This document shows positions 35,478 through 45,047 of a stretch of DNA of 64,000 nt, one piece after another. A program made the position numbers and the translations under genes. Every line of letters begins with the position of its first letter. The first letter of the stretch is position 1. The DNA comes from Arthrobacter sp. cf158 (GTDB lineage Bacteria; Actinomycetota; Actinomycetes; Actinomycetales; Micrococcaceae): assembly GCF_900106835.1 (NCBI RefSeq), contig NZ_FNNR01000007.1, positions 186,001 to 250,000 on the forward strand, written 5' to 3'. Under the pieces are notes generated by a model. It had not been told where the DNA came from. It ran no database searches and was given only the letters and a program-made list of their open reading frames with translations.

Positions 35478-36371
35478 GTGGCCGACGCGATCCGAACCCT
35501 TCAACCGAGCCAGTTCTGCGAGGTGTGGATCGCGTCGGTAACTGGCCAGGCCGAGCTGCTCTACAGCACTGATGGCGTCCTCTTCGAAGCACCCAACTGG
35601 AGCCTCGACGGCAGCTCACTGATCCTCAACGGGGACGGAAAGCTGTGGACGCTCGATGTGACTGGTGGTCATCCAGTGGAAGTTCCGCTCACCGGTATCC
35701 CTGAGCTCAATAACGATCACGTCCTGGCACCTGATGGAAAGAGCCTCTTCCTCTCCGCGAACGACGGCCACATCTACCGCGCCGCGCTGTCCGGTGGCCC
35801 CGCCACCAGGATCACGGACGACGACGGCTCCTTCCATTTCCTTCACGGCGTCAGCCCGGACGGCAAGGAACTCGCCTACGTGGGCATCGAGGCGGGCGAC
35901 TTTACGCAGCCGGGCGGCCTGATGACCATTGCGTCCGACGGCGGCGCTACCGCCCGCGTTGATGTCGGGTCCGGTCACTGCGACGGCCCGGAGTACTCCC
36001 CGGACGGGAAGTGGCTCTACCTGAACACTGAGTCCTTCACCTCGGCACCCGGCCACGCCCAACTTGCCCGAATTCAGACCGACGGCAGCGGCTTCGAGCA
36101 ACTGCTCGAGTCCGATACCGTCGACTGGTTCCCGCATCTCTCCCCCGATGGCCGCTTTGCCAGCTACATCCGGTTCCCCAGCGGAACGGAAGGCCACCCC
36201 GCGGACTTGCCTGTCGACGTCGTACTCGTTTCGACCGAGGACTGGACCACTCCCCTCCATACATGGCCACTTTTCGGCGGCCAAGGTACCCTCAACGTCA
36301 ACAGCTGGTCGCCGGATTCCGTGCGCTTTGCGTTTGTGGCGTACCCAATTTCTGACTCAACAAAGGACTAA
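35478..36371 (+). CDS. TolB-like beta-propeller (PD40) protein
   Basis: 297 residues from GTG 35478. At least four WD40-like PD40 repeats are seen (NWSLDGSSLIL, APDGKSLFLS, SPDGKELAYVG, YSPDGKWLYLN, LSPDGRFASYI). There is no signal peptide, so it is cytoplasmic, unlike TolB. Related proteins in catabolic operons include oligogalacturonate-lyase-like propellers. No catalytic His/metal set could be placed by eye, so the role is open: sugar-binding or lyase-like. Confidence 0.82.
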   Translation: MADAIRTLQPSQFCEVWIASVTGQAELLYSTDGVLFEAPNWSLDGSSLILNGDGKLWTLDVTGGHPVEVPLTGIPELNNDHVLAPDGKSLFLSANDGHIYRAALSGGPATRITDDDGSFHFLHGVSPDGKELAYVGIEAGDFTQPGGLMTIASDGGATARVDVGSGHCDGPEYSPDGKWLYLNTESFTSAPGHAQLARIQTDGSGFEQLLESDTVDWFPHLSPDGRFASYIRFPSGTEGHPADLPVDVVLVSTEDWTTPLHTWPLFGGQGTLNVNSWSPDSVRFAFVAYPISDSTKD

Positions 36372-36375
36372 GCAC

Positions 36376-37398
36376 GTGACGCTCAGTAATGGCACCTCCG
36401 ACGGAACAATCCGCTGGGGAATCCTCGGCACCGGCTTCATTGCCGGGCTCCAAACGAAGGACCTGACGGAGAACGGCTTTACGGTGCAGGCCGTGGGGTC
36501 CCGTTCACTGGACTCCAGCAAGGGGTTCGCCGAGCAGTACGGCATTGCCACCGCGCACGGCAGTTATGAGGAACTGGTGGCAGACCCGCTGGTGGACGTG
36601 GTCTACATCGCCACGCCGCACCCCTTCCATCACGCCAACGCGCTGCTGGCGTTGAACGCGGGCAAGCACGTGCTGGTGGAGAAGTCGTTCACCATGAACG
36701 CCCGCGAAGCTCAGGACATCGTGGATCTGGCCGAGTCCAAGGGCCTGGTCGCGCTGGAAGCCATGTGGACCCGGTTCCTCCCGCACATGATCCGGATCCG
36801 CGACATCATCGCTGCCGGCACCATCGGCGAAGTCCGCAAAGTGGTGGCCAGCCACAACCAGAGCCTCCCCCAGGACCCTGCACACCGGCTCAACGATCCC
36901 GCGCTCGGCGGCGGAGCCCTGCTGGACCTGGGCATCTACCCGATCTCCTTCGCGTTCGACATCCTGGGCACCCCGGCCGCAATCCGGGCCAGCGCCTCCA
37001 TGTCCGGCACCGGAGTGGACCGGCAGACCGCTGCGATCTTTGAGTATGCGGACGGTGCCCAGGCGTTGGTGGACTGTGAGCTCGACGCCGCCAGCGCCAA
37101 CCGGGCCATGGTGATCGGCACTGATGGCTGGATCGACATTGAACACACGTGGTACAACCCTGTGCCGTTCACGGTTCATGCCGTTGATGGCAGTGTTGTT
37201 GAACGGTATGACCAGCCCGTCGGCAGCCGTGGAATGCAATTCCAAGCTGCTGAGCTGGAACGCCTGATCCGCGCAGGAGAGACCGCCGGAACCATCTTGC
37301 CGCCTAGTGAGACCGTTGCCATCATGGCCGCAATGGATGAGATCCACCGCCAGATCGGGCTGAGCTACGAGGCTGACGCTGCAGTGGAAGGGAAATGA
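36376..37398 (+). CDS. Gfo/Idh/MocA family oxidoreductase 4 (dihydrodiol-dehydrogenase-like branch)
   Basis: 340 residues from GTG 36376; an open frame from 36064 overlaps the TolB-like gene and is not used. Rossmann IRWGILGTGFIAGLQTKDL, ATPHPFHHANALLALNAGKHVLVEKSF with Lys retained but Pro replaced by Ser in the EKP motif, and EAMWTRFLPHMIRIRDIIAAG, which marks the trans-1,2-dihydrodiol/xylose dehydrogenase branch. It may reduce the keto product at the end of the pathway. Three bases precede the HbpS-like gene. Confidence 0.9.
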   Translation: MTLSNGTSDGTIRWGILGTGFIAGLQTKDLTENGFTVQAVGSRSLDSSKGFAEQYGIATAHGSYEELVADPLVDVVYIATPHPFHHANALLALNAGKHVLVEKSFTMNAREAQDIVDLAESKGLVALEAMWTRFLPHMIRIRDIIAAGTIGEVRKVVASHNQSLPQDPAHRLNDPALGGGALLDLGIYPISFAFDILGTPAAIRASASMSGTGVDRQTAAIFEYADGAQALVDCELDAASANRAMVIGTDGWIDIEHTWYNPVPFTVHAVDGSVVERYDQPVGSRGMQFQAAELERLIRAGETAGTILPPSETVAIMAAMDEIHRQIGLSYEADAAVEGK

Positions 37399-37401
37399 AC
37401 A

Positions 37402-37878
37402 ATGACTGAGTCTCCGCGGCACGCTGAACTCCGCCAGCAGGAAGAAGAGTTGGTCTTCGCATCGTTCGACAACCACGACGCCTGGCGGCTTGGTTCGCTG
37501 ATCGCCAACCACGCCATCGCTTCGGAGTTCGGCGTTGCAATCGACATCCGCCGCCACAACATCGTGCTCTTCCGCTGCGTCCTGCCGGGGGCCACCTCAG
37601 ACCAGGAAGAGTGGATCCGCCGCAAGTCGGCATCCGTGCTGAGGTTTGAGCACAGCACAGCGTTGCTCTCCGAAGATTTCGCCGCCCGCGGGCACAGCCC
37701 TGTGGGTGGTGGCTGGCTTGCGCATGAGGACTACACCTTGGCCGGAGGATCGTTCCCCATCCGCGTCCGCGGAGCAGGCGTCATCGGTGCGATCACCGTA
37801 TCCGGGCTGACGTCCGATGAAGACCACCAGATGGTGGTGGACGGGATCCGGAACTACCTGAAGACGGTAGGGGTTTAG
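37402..37878 (+). CDS. UPF0303 / HbpS-GlcG-like protein
   Basis: 158 residues. The pattern ELVFASFDNHDAWRLGSLIANHAI and GVAIDIRRHNIVLFRCVLPGAT matches UPF0303 (heme-degrading/HbpS-like) proteins; also RKSASVLRFEHSTALL and the C-terminal VIGAITVSGL. The start is 3 bases after the Gfo/Idh stop, so it is the last gene of the operon. In sugar operons the family probably binds or converts a small metabolite rather than heme; not established. Confidence 0.85.
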   Translation: MTESPRHAELRQQEEELVFASFDNHDAWRLGSLIANHAIASEFGVAIDIRRHNIVLFRCVLPGATSDQEEWIRRKSASVLRFEHSTALLSEDFAARGHSPVGGGWLAHEDYTLAGGSFPIRVRGAGVIGAITVSGLTSDEDHQMVVDGIRNYLKTVGV

Positions 37879-37963
37879 GGAGAGCTCGGTAACCTCCCGC
37901 CGTCATCTCCGGTATGGGCACCTATTCTGGGCACTAACTGCCGACCCAACCCGAAGGACGTCC

Positions 37964-38995
37964 ATGCCACGCCCCGAACAGCCCCTCCGCAAGCTTGGCT
38001 TTCTCACCATCGGCCTGTTCGACGCTGCTGATCCGGCTGCCGGCCACCGGTCCACGCTGGAGATCATCGAGCTAGGTGAGCAGCTGGGGTTCGACAGTGC
38101 CTGGCTCCGGCACCGTCATTTGCAGTTCGGAATCTCCTCCCCGGTAGCCGTCATGGCCGCCGCCAGCCAGCGCACGTCAAGGATTGAGCTCGGAACCGCG
38201 GTAACCCCGCTGGGTTGGGAAAACCCATTGCGGCTGGCAGAAGACCTGGCCACCGTGGACCTGCTCGCAGGCGGACGGATCAACCCGGGGCTGAGCGTGG
38301 GCGAACCGATGCACTACGACACTGTGAAGCATGAGCTGTACCCGGATTCCCTGGCAACCGAGGACTTCTCATACGCCCGCGTGGAACGCTTCGCCCGCCT
38401 GGTGGCTGGCGACAAGGTTCGGGACTTCTCCGGCAAACAGGGTGTGGTGGAGGAATTCTCCAACCGGGTGGAGCCGCACTCCCCCGGACTGCGCAGCCGC
38501 CTCTGGTACGGGGCAGGCAGCATGAAATCGGCCGTCTGGGCCGGAGAAAACGGCTTCAACCTGCTCTCCAGCAGCGTGATCTTCCCGGACAAGGACCAGG
38601 AGCCGGACTTCGCCAAGGTCCAGCAATCGCAGATCCGCGCGTACCGCGACGCAGCCGCCGCAGCCGGCAACACCGCCCGGGCATCGCAAGGCTTGGTAGT
38701 CATCCCCACAGATTCTGCTTCCAGCGGCCAGCGTGCGAAGTACCAGCGCTACGTCGATGAACGCACCCCCCGCACACAGTCCCCGCAGGGGCCGAAGGGC
38801 ATGATGTTTGCCCGGGATCTCATAGGCACCAGCGACGAAATCGCCGAGCAACTATATTCACACGCAGGATTCCAGGAAGTGGACGAGGTGGCGTTCGCGC
38901 TGCCCTTCAGCTTTGACCACGAGGACTACGTGCAGATCCTCACTGACATCGCAGGAAAATTGGGGCCAGCCTTGGGGTGGAAAGCGAGCATTTGA
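37964..38995 (+). CDS. LLM-class flavin-dependent oxidoreductase
   Basis: 343 residues. Bacterial luciferase-like TIM barrel: FDSAWLRHRHLQFGISSPVAVMAAASQRTS, LAEDLATVDLLAGGRINPGLSVGEP and IELGTAVTPLGWENPLRLAEDL match the LLM group that uses FMN or F420. The ATG follows GAAGGACGTCC. It is separated by 85 bases from the operon and its substrate is unknown. Confidence 0.9.
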   Translation: MPRPEQPLRKLGFLTIGLFDAADPAAGHRSTLEIIELGEQLGFDSAWLRHRHLQFGISSPVAVMAAASQRTSRIELGTAVTPLGWENPLRLAEDLATVDLLAGGRINPGLSVGEPMHYDTVKHELYPDSLATEDFSYARVERFARLVAGDKVRDFSGKQGVVEEFSNRVEPHSPGLRSRLWYGAGSMKSAVWAGENGFNLLSSSVIFPDKDQEPDFAKVQQSQIRAYRDAAAAAGNTARASQGLVVIPTDSASSGQRAKYQRYVDERTPRTQSPQGPKGMMFARDLIGTSDEIAEQLYSHAGFQEVDEVAFALPFSFDHEDYVQILTDIAGKLGPALGWKASI

Positions 38996-39046
38996 GCCAA
39001 AAGCGCCTTTATGTACATTTCAGCGCTCGACGCTAAAAATCGCACT

Positions 39047-39346
39047 ATGACCGAGATGACAGTCACCGTGGCCCGGAGCCGACTTTCCGAAGCGGTTGAC
39101 ACGGCACGAGTAAGCCATGAACCGGTGTATTTGTTGCGCCGTGGCCGCCGAGTGGCAGCACTAATCGACGCGGAAGATCTCGCCAAGCTGATTGAGGCAG
39201 CTGAGGAGGTCAACGACCTCCGCGCAGCCACCGGAAGCACGCCGGCGCATTCAGGCCGCCATCGAAATCCTCGCCGAATCACCTCATCCTCCCGGGGCAA
39301 AGAAGCTCTCCGGAAGCAGCGGAGACTGGCGCGTCCGGACTGGTGA
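39047..39346 (+). pseudogene. Phd/YefM-type antitoxin, C-terminus lost by deletion
   Basis: Residues 1-60 (MTEMTVTVARSRLSEAVDTA, then PVYLLRRGRRVAALIDAEDL) are a normal Phd/YefM DNA-binding half. After EEVNDLRAA the frame enters DNA that encodes a RelE/ParE toxin in another frame, producing a meaningless tail (HRNPRRITSSSRG). The toxin-neutralising segment is missing. An internal deletion that fused antitoxin and toxin genes out of frame, near 39228-39240, explains this. Confidence 0.8.
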
Positions 39347-39494
39347 CTATCGGATCATCTATGAGATCCGCGACGCACAGCTCATTGTTTTGCTGGTAGC
39401 CATGGGCCACAGGCAGGACATTTACCAGCAGAGCGTCCGGCTCACCGACCCTTCAGCACATATCGCCTTTCAGGACGCCCGACGCCGTACTTGA
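39225..39494 (+). pseudogene. RelE/ParE-type toxin, N-terminus lost
   Basis: From about 39231 the frame reads PPEARRRIQAAIEILAESPH, KKLSGSSGDWRVRTGDYRII and YEIRDAQLIVLLVAMGHRQD, a nearly complete RelE toxin (mRNA interferase) body with its catalytic-type Arg/Arg/Tyr region. The first strand and the start codon are absent; upstream in this frame the codons are the antitoxin read out of frame. The tail after HRQDIYQ runs antisense into the response-regulator gene. Probably inactive. Confidence 0.8.
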
Positions 39495-40110
39495 GTCTGA
39501 CCTCCAGCGCCCCCTCGTCGTGGAGGTACTCAAGGTAACGACGGGCACTCACGCGGGAGGTCCCCAGCTGCTCAGCCACCTCGGCGGCGGAAAGGTCACC
39601 GGGCGCTGATTTCAGCGCCGACTCCACCAACTCAAGAGTCTCCACACTGCAGCCCTTTGGCAGGGTCCGCTCGGAAGCAGACAACCCAAAGACCCTGTTC
39701 ACATCGGACTGCTCGGCCTCCACCTTGGACGCATCCAGCCCGTGGTACGCGCTGAGGTAGTGCTCCAATCTCTCCTGCAGATCTGCTTGGGAGAACGGCT
39801 TGATCAGGTAGTGCACGATACCCCCGCGCAACGCTTTTCGGACTGTCTCCACTTCCCGGGCAGCGCTGATCACCAGTACGTCCAGGTCAGGGGCCACATC
39901 CCGGAGTTGGTGCATGAGATCCAAGCCGTTGGCGTCCGGAAGGTGGATGTCCAACAGCACCAGGTCAGGCTGTAGCCTCTCGGTTTCCATCAGGGCCTGA
40001 GCCCCTGAGTGTGCCGCGCCCACCACCTCAAAGCCGGGCGTCCTTTGGATGAATCCGGCGTGGACCTTGGCCACCATGAAGTCGTCGTCGACGATCAGTA
40101 CCTTGATCAC
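39442..40110 (-). CDS. CitT/DcuR-like response regulator
   Basis: 222 residues from GTG 40110 (GTGA overlap with the kinase). Receiver with VDDD, the phospho-acceptor in LVLLDIHLPDANG, SAAR and LIKPFSQ. The C-terminal HTH (DLSAAEVAEQLGTSRVSARRYLEYL) is of the CitT/DpiA type. With the kinase it would activate the divergent tricarboxylate transporter operon. Its 3' end overlaps the tail of the toxin remnant on the other strand by 53 bases. Confidence 0.93.
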   Translation of the reverse strand: MIKVLIVDDDFMVAKVHAGFIQRTPGFEVVGAAHSGAQALMETERLQPDLVLLDIHLPDANGLDLMHQLRDVAPDLDVLVISAAREVETVRKALRGGIVHYLIKPFSQADLQERLEHYLSAYHGLDASKVEAEQSDVNRVFGLSASERTLPKGCSVETLELVESALKSAPGDLSAAEVAEQLGTSRVSARRYLEYLHDEGALEVRLKYGVGRPERRYVLKGR

Positions 40111-41741
40111 GGCTGCGCAGCCCCTTCGCTGGAATGTGAGACGTGTTTGCTGAACCGTGCGGTGAACACAGCCCCCTTGTCATTGGACACCACCAGGTCA
40201 CCTCCGGACCGGCGGCAGATCACCCGCGACAACGCCAACCCAAATCCCCGGGCATCGCCCGGTCCCGGGTCTTTGGTGGAGAAGCCTTGACGGAAGATGT
40301 CTTCCGCGGAGCCGGAAGGCACGCCTGGACCATTGTCCTGGACGGTGACAGTGACGCCGTCCGTCGAATCAACCACCAGCACTCGGACCGAGGCCCCGGC
40401 GAGTCCAGTGACGGCGTCGAACGCGTTGTCCACCAGGTTGCCCACCACCGTGGTGATGTCCCGCGAGAGTTCGTCCCTGACGCGCGGAAGCGCGGACTGC
40501 GGGTCAAGTTTCAGCTCTACGCCCCGCTCGGCGGCAAGGCTGGCTTTGGCGATGAGAAGGGCTGCGAGCGCCGGGTCTTCGATGCGGCTGGTCACGTCAT
40601 CGTTGAGCCTGGTCCGGTCCACCGTGGCGCCGTTAACGAACTGCACCACGGAGTCGTATTCGCCGATTTGGATGAGGCCGGAGATGACGTGGAGCTGGTT
40701 GGCGAACTCGTGGGCCTGGGCCCGCAGGGTGTCTGTGACGGTCCGGGTGGCGCCGAGTTCGCTCTCCAAGGACGACAACTCGGTCCGGTCCCTCAAAGTG
40801 GTCACTGAACCGATGTCGCGGCCGTTCGAGCGGAGGGCCACCCGGTTCATGACCACCAACCGCTCCCCCACCAGGACCAGCTGGTCGGCGTCGGACTGTT
40901 CACGGGTCAGCACCACTTTCAAAGCGGGATCCACGGACAAAGACCGCAGCTTCTTTCCCACACAGTCCACGGGCAAACCGAGTAGTTGCCGGGCACTCTG
41001 GTTGGCAACGGTGATCCGTTCGTGGGGGTCCAACGCCACGACGCCTTCCTTCAAGCCCTGCAGCATGGCTTCCCGGTTTTCCACCAGGCCGGTGATTTCC
41101 CGGGGTTCCATGCCCAGGGTCTGCCTTTTGACGCGGCGGGACAGCAGCAGGGAACCGGCCACTCCAAGGATGCTGGCTACACCGAGGTAGGTGAGGAGGT
41201 TGGGGACGGCGTCGCCCAGCCGTTCCAGGGTTGAGGGATAGTTGCGGCTGATGGCGGCAATGCCGATCATTTTTCCGGCGTCGTTAATCACGGGGACGTG
41301 CGCGGAGAGCACGGCACCGTTGTTTCCCTTCAGGACTCCGGTCCACGCCCGCCCCTCCATGACCCTGCTCTCGCCCAACGGCAGGGGCCGGCCCACCAGG
41401 CCGGGGTCGGAGGCGGTCACTACGGTGCCGTCCAGCTTGGCAAGGGCCACCTGTGACGAACCCGAGACGGTCCGCACGGATTCAGCCACGGCAGGAAGGG
41501 AAGAACCAGCGCGAGGTTCAGCGGTGGGCAACAGGGCACGGACTGTGGGGTTGTTGCCCAAGGCTTCGGCGGCAGATAACGCGCGGCGTCCCTCGGTCCG
41601 TTCAAATGCGTCCGCCGACTGGGCCAGTGAAATGGCCACCACAGCCACCAGGACTGCCAGGACAATGAGCAACTGCAGCACGAGGTATTGTCCGGCGAGG
41701 GACATGCCTCTTCTTTGAGACAGCCGAGTCAGTCGAGTCAC
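40107..41741 (-). CDS. CitA/DcuS-like sensor histidine kinase
   Basis: 544 residues from GTG 41741, which follows AAAGGAACCCACGCT; the frame is open to 41774. Order: TM1 (about residues 17-40), a periplasmic PAS/PDC (CitAP-like) domain of about 120 residues with PVINDAGKMIGIAAISR, TM2 (about 180-200), a cytoplasmic PAS (ENREAMLQGLKEGVVALDPHERI), then the DHp helix with the CitA-type motif AHEFANQLHVISG and a HATPase (NLVDNAFDA, DNGPGVP, GFGLALSRVI). It senses citrate or a similar carboxylate outside the cell. Confidence 0.94.
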   Translation of the reverse strand: MTRLTRLSQRRGMSLAGQYLVLQLLIVLAVLVAVVAISLAQSADAFERTEGRRALSAAEALGNNPTVRALLPTAEPRAGSSLPAVAESVRTVSGSSQVALAKLDGTVVTASDPGLVGRPLPLGESRVMEGRAWTGVLKGNNGAVLSAHVPVINDAGKMIGIAAISRNYPSTLERLGDAVPNLLTYLGVASILGVAGSLLLSRRVKRQTLGMEPREITGLVENREAMLQGLKEGVVALDPHERITVANQSARQLLGLPVDCVGKKLRSLSVDPALKVVLTREQSDADQLVLVGERLVVMNRVALRSNGRDIGSVTTLRDRTELSSLESELGATRTVTDTLRAQAHEFANQLHVISGLIQIGEYDSVVQFVNGATVDRTRLNDDVTSRIEDPALAALLIAKASLAAERGVELKLDPQSALPRVRDELSRDITTVVGNLVDNAFDAVTGLAGASVRVLVVDSTDGVTVTVQDNGPGVPSGSAEDIFRQGFSTKDPGPGDARGFGLALSRVICRRSGGDLVVSNDKGAVFTARFSKHVSHSSEGAAQP

Positions 41742-41865
41742 AGCGTGGGTTCCTTTGGGTGGTGCCGGAAACAATCGGGCAACAGGGGCCCGCTGCGTGG
41801 CGTATCGGAACTATACCCCAGACGTGCGAAGGACCTTTTGGGACCGTGAACGCAATGAACTTAAA

Positions 41866-41890
41866 GATCACTGCGAACACAAGAGTGATC
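41866..41890. promoter_or_regulatory. Inverted repeat GATCACT-N11-AGTGATC upstream of tctC
   Basis: Perfect 7-bp arms at 41866-41872 and 41884-41890, centred about 92 bases before the tctC start in the divergent promoter region shared with the kinase gene. It is a good candidate binding site for the CitT-like regulator. Confidence 0.65.
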
Positions 41891-41969
41891 GCCGTCACGT
41901 ACGCACCTAGCATCACATCAACGGGCAAAGCCCTGCACCCGAATTTTCAATGATGAGAAGAGGAACACC

Positions 41970-42977
41970 ATGCGCCAGTTCCGCGCATTGCGAGTCGCCG
42001 CCGTCGCAGCCGGCATCGCCCTGATGGCCACCGGCTGCGGTGCCACAGGAAAGTCCACCGGTTCTGAAAGCTCCGGCGCAGCCGCAGGGCCCATCACCGG
42101 TCTCCAGATCATGGTTCCCAACACCCCCGGCGGCGGCTACGACACCACCGCCCGGGCAGCCGCCAAGGTTCTGGACGACGAGAAGATTTCCACCAACACC
42201 GAGGTGTTCAACCTTGCCGGCGCCGGAGGCACCGTGGGCCTGGCCCGCATCGTCAACGAAAAGGGCAATGGTGACCTCACAATGCTCATGGGCCTGGGCG
42301 TTGTTGGGGCAAGCTACACCAACAAGTCCGAGTCGAAGCTGACGGAGACCACTCCGCTGGCGAAGCTGATCGAGGAACCGGGCGCCATCATGGTCAGCAA
42401 GGATTCCCCATACAAAACCATTGATGATCTGGTGAAGGCATGGAAAGCCAACCCTGGCTCCATTGCAGTAGGCGGCGGTTCTTCGCCCGGCGGCCCGGAC
42501 CACCTCCTGCCGATGCAGTTGGCTGGCGCTGTTGGCATCGACGCCACCAAGGTCAACTTTGTTTCTTACGACGGCGGCGGTGACCTTCTCCCTGCCATCC
42601 TCGGTAACAAGCTGGGCTTCGCCGCTTCCGGCGCCGGCGAGTACCTGCAGCAGATCAAGTCCGGTGAGATCAGGGTCCTGGCCACCAGTGGCGAGAACCG
42701 CTTGGACGGCGTGGATGCTCCCACGCTGAAGGAATCCAACATTGACCTGGTCTTCACTAACTGGCGCGGCGTGGTGGCCCCTCCGGGCATCAGCGAGGAC
42801 GACAAGAAATCCCTGATCGCCGCGCTTGAGAAGATGCACGCCTCGGCCGGTTGGAAGGAAGCACTCAAGACCCACAGCTGGTCCGATGCTTTTGTTACCG
42901 GTGACGAGTTCCAGACCTTCCTGACGGACCAGGACAAGCGCGTGGCGGATGTCCTCACCAAGCTCGGGTTGGCGTGA
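41970..42977 (+). CDS. tctC: Tricarboxylate transporter solute-binding lipoprotein TctC
   Basis: 335 residues from ATG 41970 (AGAGGAACACC). Leader with lipobox ATGC. The mature protein is a Bug/TctC receptor: LQIMVPNTPGGGYDTTARA, NLAGAGGTVGLARIV, DFP-like DSPYKTIDDLVKAWK, and NLVFTNWRGVVAPPGIS-type motif near 255. It captures citrate/tricarballylate-like carboxylates for the TctAB permease encoded by the next two genes (4-bp GTGA overlap). Confidence 0.94.
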   Translation: MRQFRALRVAAVAAGIALMATGCGATGKSTGSESSGAAAGPITGLQIMVPNTPGGGYDTTARAAAKVLDDEKISTNTEVFNLAGAGGTVGLARIVNEKGNGDLTMLMGLGVVGASYTNKSESKLTETTPLAKLIEEPGAIMVSKDSPYKTIDDLVKAWKANPGSIAVGGGSSPGGPDHLLPMQLAGAVGIDATKVNFVSYDGGGDLLPAILGNKLGFAASGAGEYLQQIKSGEIRVLATSGENRLDGVDAPTLKESNIDLVFTNWRGVVAPPGISEDDKKSLIAALEKMHASAGWKEALKTHSWSDAFVTGDEFQTFLTDQDKRVADVLTKLGLA

Positions 42978-43477
42978 GCTCCATAGCCACAGGCCTCAAA
43001 GGCCGCGCCGAGCTGGGGGTAGCCCTCCTGCTCGGCGCGGTGGGCGTCCTGGTCTTCCTGGATGCGAACGGCCTGGTGACCCCGTACTCCCAGTCGGATC
43101 CGGTGGGTCCGAAGACTGTTCCGTTCATTGTTTCCGGGCTGCTGATCATTTGCGCCATCCTCCTTGCCATCAACGTCCTGCGCGGAGGCAAAGGCGAAGC
43201 TGAGGGCGGAGAAGACGTTGACCTGGCACACCCCGCCGATTGGAAGACCGTCCTCCCGTTGGCCGGTGCCTTCATCCTGAACATCCTGCTCATTGACTGG
43301 GCCGGCTGGGTGATCTCCGGGACCCTCCTGTTCTGGGGCAGCGTCCTGGCACTCGGCAGCCGCCGCTACATCCGGGACGGCCTCATTTCAGTGGCTCTGG
43401 CCCTGCTGACCTTCTACGGCTTCTACCTCGGTTTGGGCATCGCTTTGCCAGCCGGGCTCCTGGAAGGAATCCTCTAA
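42974..43477 (+). CDS. tctB: Tricarboxylate transporter small membrane subunit TctB
   Basis: 167 residues from GTG 42974. Four membrane helices are visible: [56 protein letters not shown] and [22 protein letters not shown]. The family is poorly conserved but size, topology and position between tctC and tctA identify it. Confidence 0.93.
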   Translation: MSSIATGLKGRAELGVALLLGAVGVLVFLDANGLVTPYSQSDPVGPKTVPFIVSGLLIICAILLAINVLRGGKGEAEGGEDVDLAHPADWKTVLPLAGAFILNILLIDWAGWVISGTLLFWGSVLALGSRRYIRDGLISVALALLTFYGFYLGLGIALPAGLLEGIL

Positions 43478-45015
43478 TGGACGTCTGGTCCTCCCTCATG
43501 GACGGTTTCGCCACCGCCCTGACCCCCATGAACCTCCTGTTCGCCGTGATCGGCGTACTCCTGGGTACCGCCGTCGGCGTCCTTCCGGGCCTGGGCCCGG
43601 CCATGACCGTAGCGCTGCTGCTTCCGGTGACCGCCGCTTTGGAGCCCACCAGCGCGTTCATCATGTTCGCCGGTATCTACTACGGCGGCATGTTCGGCGG
43701 TTCCACCACGTCCATCCTGCTAAATACTCCGGGTGAATCGTCGTCGGTGGTGACGGCGATCGAAGGCAACAAGATGGCCAAGGCGGGCAGGGCCGCGCAG
43801 GCACTTGCCACCGCGGCCATCGGCTCCTTCATCGCCGGCACCATCGGCACCGCGCTTCTGGCTGTGTTCGCACCCATCGTGGTCCAGTTTGCCGTGAGTC
43901 TTGGTGCTCCCAGCTACTTCGCCATCATGGTCCTTGCCCTGCTGGCCGTCACTGCGGTCCTCGGCTCGTCCAGGCTCCGCGGCTTCGCTTCACTCGCGCT
44001 TGGTTTGGCTATCGGATTGGTGGGCATCGACTCGGTGACCGGCCAACGCCGCCTGACCTTCGGCCAACCGCTGCTGGTGGACGGCCTGGACATCGTGGTG
44101 GTGGCGGTGGCGATCTTCGCCGTGGGTGAAGCCCTCTGGGTTGCCGCCCACCTGCGCCGCACACCGCTGCACGTCATTCCCGTTGGCCGTCCGTGGATGG
44201 GCAAGAAGGACTGGCAGCGTTCCTGGAAGCCGTGGCTTCGCGGCACTGCCTTCGGCTTCCCTTTTGGCGCACTTCCAGCTGGTGGCGCGGAGATTCCGAC
44301 GTTCCTCTCTTACGTCACCGAGAAGCGGCTCAGCAAACACCCGGAGGAATTCGGCAAGGGCGCTATTGAAGGTGTCGCCGGACCGGAAGCGGCCAACAAC
44401 GCCGCCGCTGCCGGAACACTGACCCCCATGCTTGCCCTGGGCCTGCCCACCAACGCAACGGCCGCCGTGATGCTCGCTGCCTTTACGTCCTACGGCATCC
44501 AGCCGGGTCCGCAGCTGTTTTCCAGCCAAGGGCCGTTGGTCTGGGCACTCATCGCGAGCCTGTTCATCGGGAACTTCCTGCTCCTGCTCATCAACCTGCC
44601 CCTGGCGCCTGTCTGGGCCAAACTGTTGCAGCTCCCCCGCCCTTACCTCTACGCAGGCATCCTGTTCTTCGCCACTTTGGGTGCCTACTCGGTCAACCTG
44701 CAGGCGTTCGACCTGGTGATCCTGCTGGTTCTCGGCGCCCTCGGGTTCATGATGCGGCGGTTCGGACTCCCGGTCCTGCCGCTGATCCTCGGCGTGATCC
44801 TGGGGCCGCGCATCGAAGGCCAGCTCCGCAAGACGCTGCAGTTGAGCGCGGGCGATCCCGCCGGTCTCTTCAGCGAGCCCATCGCGATTGTGGTCTACAT
44901 CATCGTGGCGATCATCCTGGCGTGGCCGTTCATCTTCAAGCTCATCCGCCGCAATGGTCCTGCGAAGAAACCCCTGCTCCCCGCCAACTCGGGCGCTGCA
45001 GACTACAGCGACTGA
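43477..45015 (+). CDS. tctA: Tricarboxylate transporter large membrane subunit TctA
   Basis: 512 residues, about twelve membrane helices. Signature [21 protein letters not shown] near residue 30 and the second glycine-rich loop [19 protein letters not shown], plus [21 protein letters not shown]. It is the proton- or sodium-coupled pore of the TTT system. It overlaps tctB by one base; 32 bases follow to uspA. Confidence 0.96.
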   Translation: MDVWSSLMDGFATALTPMNLLFAVIGVLLGTAVGVLPGLGPAMTVALLLPVTAALEPTSAFIMFAGIYYGGMFGGSTTSILLNTPGESSSVVTAIEGNKMAKAGRAAQALATAAIGSFIAGTIGTALLAVFAPIVVQFAVSLGAPSYFAIMVLALLAVTAVLGSSRLRGFASLALGLAIGLVGIDSVTGQRRLTFGQPLLVDGLDIVVVAVAIFAVGEALWVAAHLRRTPLHVIPVGRPWMGKKDWQRSWKPWLRGTAFGFPFGALPAGGAEIPTFLSYVTEKRLSKHPEEFGKGAIEGVAGPEAANNAAAAGTLTPMLALGLPTNATAAVMLAAFTSYGIQPGPQLFSSQGPLVWALIASLFIGNFLLLLINLPLAPVWAKLLQLPRPYLYAGILFFATLGAYSVNLQAFDLVILLVLGALGFMMRRFGLPVLPLILGVILGPRIEGQLRKTLQLSAGDPAGLFSEPIAIVVYIIVAIILAWPFIFKLIRRNGPAKKPLLPANSGAADYSD

Positions 45016-45047
45016 ACCATCCACTTCCAGCACAAACAGGAGAAACC

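Noticed and set aside
36064..36375. N-terminal extension of Gfo/Idh 4 into the TolB-like gene
   Set aside because: The extension is out of frame with the propeller, has no family similarity, and GTG 36376 gives the normal N-terminus.
39192..39230. In-frame TTG start for a complete RelE toxin
   Set aside because: Codons upstream of PPEARRR are the antitoxin sequence read in another frame and do not form the first toxin strand.
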